Part shown: one piece after another, positions 43,066 through 47,477 of the stretch
Numbering within the stretch: the stretch's first letter is position 1
How the letters are laid out: every line of letters begins with the position of its first letter
Assembly: GCA_902530685.1 (NCBI GenBank)
Contig: CACAAZ010000009.1
Span: 1 to 47,477, forward strand
Direction: 5' to 3'
Length of the DNA: 47,477 bases
Source of the DNA: an uncultured Alphaproteobacteria bacterium
GTDB lineage: Bacteria > Pseudomonadota > Alphaproteobacteria > HIMB59 > GCA-002718135
The notes under the pieces: model-generated
What the model was told of the DNA's origin: nothing
What the model saw: the letters and a program-made list of their open reading frames with translations, nothing else
Database searches by the model: none
Program-made: the position numbers and the translations under genes

Positions 43066-43772
43066 TCGAATTTTTAAATAGTATTCAAAATTCTCTTATT
43101 TATAAAAATTTCTTTTTGGTCCTATCTGGCCTAGATAATACAATTTTATTATTATTTATTTCATTACCACTCGGTTTTGTTTTAGCATTATTATTTGCTC
43201 TTGGAAGAGTTTCGAAAATTAGATTTTTATCAAGAACAATTACTAGTTATATTTTTGTCATTAGAGGAACCCCTTTACTTGTTCAAATATATTTGATTTA
43301 TTTTGGTTTAGGTTCTGTAAAATTTATTCGAGAAAGTTTTTTGTGGTATGCATTAAAAGAACCTTTTTGGTGCGGGGTAATAGCCCTTACAATTAATACT
43401 GTTGCATATGGAGCAGAAATTTTTCGAGGGGGCATTCAATCAATTGAGAAAAGTCAGGTTGAATCAGGTTTATCACTAGGATTTGGAAAATTTTTACTTT
43501 TAAGAAAAATTATACTACCTATTGCTATACGAAAAGTTTTACCATCTTACGGTAATGAATTAATACTAATGGTTAAAGCAACCTCTTTAGTCAGTCTTAC
43601 AACTTACATGGAAATGACTGGAATTGCTAGAAAGATAATGGCTAAAACATTTGCGCCAGTAGAAGCATTTATTGCTGCAGGAATTCTCTATCTTTTTTTA
43701 AATTTTCTAATGGTTCAATTTGTTAAATATTTAGAATGGAAATATAATCCGCACTTAAGATTAAATAATTAA
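43062..43772 (+). CDS. Polar amino acid ABC transporter permease (HisM-like)
   Basis: A 236-residue partner permease: 'VIRGTPLLVQIYLIYFGLG' (about 66-84) and the EAA loop 'SQVESGLSLGFGKFLLLRKI' (about 130-149). It would form a heterodimer with the upstream permease. The operon ends here; the gene's last 4 bases overlap the convergent cytochrome gene, so the ATPase and binding protein must be encoded elsewhere or shared. Confidence 0.88.
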   Translation: MIEFLNSIQNSLIYKNFFLVLSGLDNTILLLFISLPLGFVLALLFALGRVSKIRFLSRTITSYIFVIRGTPLLVQIYLIYFGLGSVKFIRESFLWYALKEPFWCGVIALTINTVAYGAEIFRGGIQSIEKSQVESGLSLGFGKFLLLRKIILPIAIRKVLPSYGNELILMVKATSLVSLTTYMEMTGIARKIMAKTFAPVEAFIAAGILYLFLNFLMVQFVKYLEWKYNPHLRLNN

Positions 43773-44218
43773 TTTCTGAATTTTTTATGACAAGTGCTGC
43801 AATTTGCAGCCATTGCTTTAATAGCATCACTTATCATCTCTTTATCTTCTAATTCTATACTTAAAGATATCATTTCGATATCATCTACAAAGTTTTGGTT
43901 ATATTCATTAAATGTCTCACGATCACTCCAAATATTATCACTAGCTCCTTCTGCTTGACTATTTTCAGGATAAAAATCTTTAAATTCAGATGCTGAGTGA
44001 AGAAGAGTTTCATTAAGCTCTAACATTTCCTCATATTGATCTGAATTTATAAATCTGTAAAGTTTCGATGATGTGCTTTTAATTTTTTGCATTATTGCCA
44101 TTCTTTCATTAACAATCTTTTCTAACGATTTGTCTTCTAAAGTTACTTTGTGAGCTAGAACATATAAAGGAATGAATGAAATTAAAGTACTTATCGTTAT
44201 TTTAAAGAATATACCCAT
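43769..44218 (-). CDS. Cytochrome c'
   Basis: A 149-residue periplasmic four-helix cytochrome. A signal peptide covers about residues 1-21. The heme motif CSTCH (140-144) lies near the C-terminus, as is characteristic of cytochrome c', followed by KKFR. The N-terminal helix carries 'ERMAIMQKIKSTSSKL'. Known members bind nitric oxide and protect against it; whether this one does is inference. Its start overlaps the end of the upstream iolE-like gene by 17 bases. Confidence 0.88.
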   Translation of the reverse strand: MGIFFKITISTLISFIPLYVLAHKVTLEDKSLEKIVNERMAIMQKIKSTSSKLYRFINSDQYEEMLELNETLLHSASEFKDFYPENSQAEGASDNIWSDRETFNEYNQNFVDDIEMISLSIELEDKEMISDAIKAMAANCSTCHKKFRN

Positions 44219-45095
44219 TTTTTGTTATTATATTATGCAAATAATTATGTCCTAATTTTGCATATTCAAGAGGGTTTGCTTTTTTAGGATCCTGCTCAGC
44301 TTCAATAATTAACCATTCCTGATAATTTGCCTCATATAGTATCTTAATTAATGGATCGTAATCGATGCATCCATCTCCTGGAACAGTGAACACACCATCT
44401 AAAAAAGACTCTCTAAAACTTAAGTCATTTGTAATAGATTTTAAAAAAACATCTTTTCTAATATCTTTACAATGAACATGGTTAACTCGAGAAATATAAT
44501 TTTTTAATACTCTTTCGTAATTTGCTTCGGCAAACATTAAGTGTCCAGTATCATAAAGTAAAAATGTATTTTGATTTGTCATATCCATAAATCGATCTAC
44601 ATCTTCCTCTGATTGTATAATAGTTCCCATATGCTCATGATACGACATTGGTATTCCTTCATCCATCAGCATATCAGATAATTCACTGATTTTTTTGCAA
44701 TAGCTATCCCATTCATCTTTTTCAAGCACTGGTCTTTTACTAAGAGCTTTTGATTGATCACCTTGGATAGATCCAGATACATCAGCAAAAACAAAAACAT
44801 CTGCATTAATTAACTTTAATAAATTTAAATGATCTTGGAGTGCTATCCATTCTTCTTTTACACTTCTTTCTCTAAGCAATGCACCATACCAACCACCTGG
44901 CATTTTTAAATTAAATTTTTCTAAAAGATATTTTGTTATTCCAGGATTTCTAGGAAATTTTCCACCTAATTCAATGCCAGAAAATCCAGATGTGCTTGCG
45001 TCCTCTAAACATTTTTCAATAGGAGTGTCACCTCCTAGTTCTGGCATATCATCATTGCTCCAGGCAATAGGCGCGATACCAAGTTTAATTTTCAT
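44202..45095 (-). CDS. IolE-like inosose dehydratase/sugar phosphate isomerase
   Basis: A 297-residue TIM-barrel enzyme of the AP-endonuclease-2/xylose-isomerase-like fold. 'IKLGIAPIAWSNDDMPELGG' (residues 3-22) is the specific IolE start. Metal ligands fit the Glu/Asp/His in 'SYHEHMGTIIQS' (about 150-161), 'LLYDTGHLMFA', 'VNHVHCKDIR' and 'LIIEAEQDP'. IolE dehydrates scyllo-inosose; no other iol genes are in the window, so the substrate may differ. Cotranscribed with the cytochrome c' gene. Confidence 0.83.
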   Translation of the reverse strand: MKIKLGIAPIAWSNDDMPELGGDTPIEKCLEDASTSGFSGIELGGKFPRNPGITKYLLEKFNLKMPGGWYGALLRERSVKEEWIALQDHLNLLKLINADVFVFADVSGSIQGDQSKALSKRPVLEKDEWDSYCKKISELSDMLMDEGIPMSYHEHMGTIIQSEEDVDRFMDMTNQNTFLLYDTGHLMFAEANYERVLKNYISRVNHVHCKDIRKDVFLKSITNDLSFRESFLDGVFTVPGDGCIDYDPLIKILYEANYQEWLIIEAEQDPKKANPLEYAKLGHNYLHNIITKNGYIL

Positions 45096-45138
45096 GAAGT
45101 TTTACATATTTCATGATAGATAAAAAATAAAGATAAAT

Positions 45139-45960
45139 ATGAACATATTATTAGTTGATGGAAATGAAAAAGAAGCATCTGATCGATATACAAAATTGGG
45201 TATGGATACTCAATTTCAAGTATATGAAAAAATTTTAAAAAAATATTCTAGTTCAACTATCAATATTACAACCATTCATCCTGCTGTTAATAATAATTAT
45301 CTTCCTTTAGGCATAAGTCTTGACGATTTCGAAGCGGTTGCTTGGACAGGAAGCTTACTTAATATATATAACATGACAAAATCCATAACTAATCAAATAG
45401 ATTTAGCTAAAGAATTATTTAAAAAAAAGAATAAAATATTTGGTAGTTGTTGGGGGCTTCAGGTTTTAGTAACTGCCGCAGGAGGTAAAGTAAGAAAAAA
45501 TCCAAATGGCCTTGAAGCAGTTTTAGCTAAAAATATTACATTAAATCAAGATGGTGAAATTCATCCCATGTATAAAAACAAAAAAAAATCATTTAATGCA
45601 CTCTGTTGGCATTATGATGAAGCAGAAAAGCTTCCAAAAGAAACTAAGGTACTAGCCTCAAATAAGATCAGTCAATTCCAATCTATAAGCTTTGAAGTAA
45701 ATCAATCAAGTGTTTGGGCAGTACAATACCATCCAGAATTTAATTCAAAATGGATGGCTGGACTTATGGAAATGAGAAAAGATATTTTGTTGGAACAAAA
45801 AGTATATGAAAATTTATCAGAATTTGAAAACGAAAAAATGATTTTACAAAACCCTGATAATCTTGAGAAAAAAGAATTACATATATATGATGATGTAGTT
45901 GATGAAGAAATTCATTCTTTAGAACTTTCAAATTGGTTAAATCTTAATAAAAATTATTAA
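45139..45960 (+). CDS. Class I glutamine amidotransferase-like protein
   Basis: A 273-residue cytosolic protein with the amidotransferase triad: nucleophile C104 in 'FGSCWGLQVL', H198 and E200 in 'QYHPEFN'. It resembles stand-alone GMP-synthase-like amidotransferases (YxiA/GuaA-N type). The last 60 residues, after about 215, are an acidic tail with no clear match. Function may be ammonia transfer, gamma-glutamyl hydrolysis or a related reaction; not readable from context. Overlaps the convergent glpK by 17 bases. Confidence 0.82.
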   Translation: MNILLVDGNEKEASDRYTKLGMDTQFQVYEKILKKYSSSTINITTIHPAVNNNYLPLGISLDDFEAVAWTGSLLNIYNMTKSITNQIDLAKELFKKKNKIFGSCWGLQVLVTAAGGKVRKNPNGLEAVLAKNITLNQDGEIHPMYKNKKKSFNALCWHYDEAEKLPKETKVLASNKISQFQSISFEVNQSSVWAVQYHPEFNSKWMAGLMEMRKDILLEQKVYENLSEFENEKMILQNPDNLEKKELHIYDDVVDEEIHSLELSNWLNLNKNY

Positions 45961-47425
45961 CTACATTTATAATTGATTTCCACTTACTAATACTAGAAGT
46001 TGAAGTGGATTTGTTAATATTTGCTTTTACTGTTTTATCTTTTTTCCAAAGTTTACTTATTTGGCTTGTATTTTTTAAATATCCAGATTGAATTGCTGCA
46101 AGATATGCTGCGCCAAGTGAAGTAGTCTCAACATTACTTGGTCTAATAATTTTAATTTGAGAAATATTTGCTAAACTTTGTAGAAAGCTATTATTTTTAA
46201 CCATACCTCCATCAACTCTTATTTCACTAATCTTTATCTTTGAATCTTTTTCCATACACTCAATTAATTCATAAGTTTGAAAAGATAGGCTGTCCAAAGT
46301 TGCTTTGATGATATCTTCTGTAGACGTATTTCTAGTGATGCCAAAAAATGTTCCTCTTGCATTAGGGTTCCAATATGGGGCGCCAAGTCCAGTTAAGGCT
46401 GGGACAAAAAATAAACTTTCATCTTTATTAGCTTCTTTATACAATTTATCAGTTTCACTAGAATCTTTTATAAATTTTAAATTATCGCGAAGCCATTGTA
46501 TGGCAGAGCCTGCTACAAAAATACTTCCTTCATAGCAAAACATTTTTTTACCATTTATTTTAAAAGCAACAGTAGTTAGTAATCTATTCTTAGATAATTT
46601 AAATTTTTCTCCAATATTCATAAGAAGAAAACAGCCTGTACCATACGTACTTTTTGATTGCCCTTTTTTAAAACACGCCTGACCAATTGTTGCTGACTGT
46701 TGATCTCCAGCCATGCCGCCAATTGGTATTGCATCACCAAATAATTTAGTAGAGCCAAAATGATATGCATTTTCAACTACAGTTGGTAAGATCTTTTTTG
46801 GAATATTAAATATTTTTAAAATTTTATAAGACCAATTCTCTTTTTGAGAATCAAAAATCATGGTTCTTGAGGCATTTGATATATCTGTTAGGTGAGATTT
46901 TCCTTTGGTTAAATTCCATAATAGCCATGTATCTATAGTTCCAAAAAGTAAATTATTATTTTTTAAATTCTTATTTACTTCCTTAACGTTATCAATAATC
47001 CATTTAATTTTAGTAGCTGAAAAATAAGGATCAAGCTCTAAACCAGTTATTTTTTGAATTTTTTTATCAATTCCTTTTCTTTTTAACTTTTCACAAAGAT
47101 TAGCTGTTCTTCTATCTTGCCAGACTATTGCTTTATAAATTGGTTTCCCAGTTTTTTTATTCCATAAAACTGTTGTTTCTCGTTGATTGGTAATTCCAAT
47201 CGAAATAATATTTTTTGCACTTAATTTATTTTTTTTTAGTATTTTTGAAATTAAATTTCTAACATCGTTCCAAATTTCTGTTGCATTATGCTCTACCCAT
47301 CCTTCATTTGGAAAATATTGTTTAAATTCTTTTTGGACAAAATCAAATATTTCAAATTTTTGATCATATAGTACAATTCTTGAACTTGTTGTACCCTGAT
47401 CTATTACTAAAAAATATTTTTTCAT
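45944..47425 (-). CDS. glpK: Glycerol kinase
   Basis: A 493-residue FGGY-family kinase that makes glycerol-3-phosphate. 'IDQGTTSSRIVLYD' (residues 8-21), 'ITNQRETTVLWNKKTGKPI' (about 81-99), 'WQDRRT', 'GGMAGDQQSATIGQACF' (about 236-252) and 'VDGGMVKNNSFLQSLA' (about 399-414) are the glycerol kinase signatures. Full length for the family. Its product is the substrate of the short GlpD encoded 43 kb away. The FBP and IIA-Glc regulatory sites cannot be judged. Confidence 0.94.
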   Translation of the reverse strand: MKKYFLVIDQGTTSSRIVLYDQKFEIFDFVQKEFKQYFPNEGWVEHNATEIWNDVRNLISKILKKNKLSAKNIISIGITNQRETTVLWNKKTGKPIYKAIVWQDRRTANLCEKLKRKGIDKKIQKITGLELDPYFSATKIKWIIDNVKEVNKNLKNNNLLFGTIDTWLLWNLTKGKSHLTDISNASRTMIFDSQKENWSYKILKIFNIPKKILPTVVENAYHFGSTKLFGDAIPIGGMAGDQQSATIGQACFKKGQSKSTYGTGCFLLMNIGEKFKLSKNRLLTTVAFKINGKKMFCYEGSIFVAGSAIQWLRDNLKFIKDSSETDKLYKEANKDESLFFVPALTGLGAPYWNPNARGTFFGITRNTSTEDIIKATLDSLSFQTYELIECMEKDSKIKISEIRVDGGMVKNNSFLQSLANISQIKIIRPSNVETTSLGAAYLAAIQSGYLKNTSQISKLWKKDKTVKANINKSTSTSSISKWKSIINVVNNFY

Positions 47426-47477
47426 AAATTAGACATCTAAATTTTTAATGAAATTAGCATTATTTTGAATAAATTTA

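Overview
The window is a gene-dense, very AT-rich stretch (A+T roughly 70%, estimated by eye) that reads as chromosome of a streamlined marine alphaproteobacterium. The alphaproteobacterial signs are the block murA, hisG, hisD, infA, yacG, tRNA-Phe, a ClpS-ClpA pair, an AglEFG-type sugar transporter with ThuA/ThuB-like enzymes, and a MntR/MntX manganese pair. The AT-richness, short intergenic gaps and many overlapping gene ends resemble SAR11-like or AEGEAN-169/HIMB59-like genomes. That placement is inference; there is no rRNA gene here. I see no phage, insertion sequence, CRISPR array or integrase.

Layout. 1-3.5 kb: end of a HAD phosphatase, an isoprenylcysteine-methyltransferase-like membrane protein, a D-glycerate 3-kinase, a second HAD hydrolase and a GlpD that lacks the usual C-terminal domain. 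It is followed by an unusual structured intergenic region (3321-3496). 3.5-11.5 kb: a disaccharide uptake and oxidation locus, with aglE-aglF-aglG and thuA-thuB-aglK on the minus strand, a Rieske ferredoxin between them on the plus strand, and a divergent LacI-family regulator. Two matching LacI-type operators sit beside the -35 boxes of the two minus-strand units. 11.6-15.4 kb: UDP-glucose dehydrogenase, phosphomannomutase/phosphoglucomutase and a D,D-carboxypeptidase with a SPOR-like C-terminus (envelope precursors). 15.4-24.4 kb: clpS-clpA, an acyltransferase-like protein, RidA, cyclophilin, M19 dipeptidase, LysE exporter, PdxJ, GST, a small membrane protein, a GFA-family protein and tRNA-Thr(GGT).

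24.5-33.3 kb: a head-to-head pair (HupE/UreJ-like membrane protein and DUF4198 periplasmic protein) whose start codons overlap, an MFS transporter, an HCCA isomerase-like protein, a broken small membrane gene, a Uup-type ABC-F ATPase, an HpcH/HpaI aldolase, a nitrilase-family amidase and a methyltransferase. 33.3-39.1 kb: mntR divergent from mntX, then the murA-hisG-hisD-infA-yacG-tRNA-Phe block. 39.2-47.4 kb: a TMADH-like flavoprotein lacking one expected Fe-S cysteine, a glycosyltransferase fused into an operon with two amino-acid ABC permeases, a cytochrome c', an IolE-like isomerase, a class I glutamine amidotransferase and glycerol kinase.

How it works together: disaccharides would enter through AglEFG/AglK and be oxidised by ThuA/ThuB-like enzymes under LacI-type control. 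Glycerol would be handled by GlpK and the short GlpD, and glycerate by the glycerate kinase. Seven convergent gene pairs overlap at their 3' ends. The most unusual signal is at 3321-3496: two interleaved perfect inverted repeats (pseudoknot topology) around a strong Shine-Dalgarno and an 8-codon ORF, with a partial repeat forming a mutually exclusive terminator hairpin.
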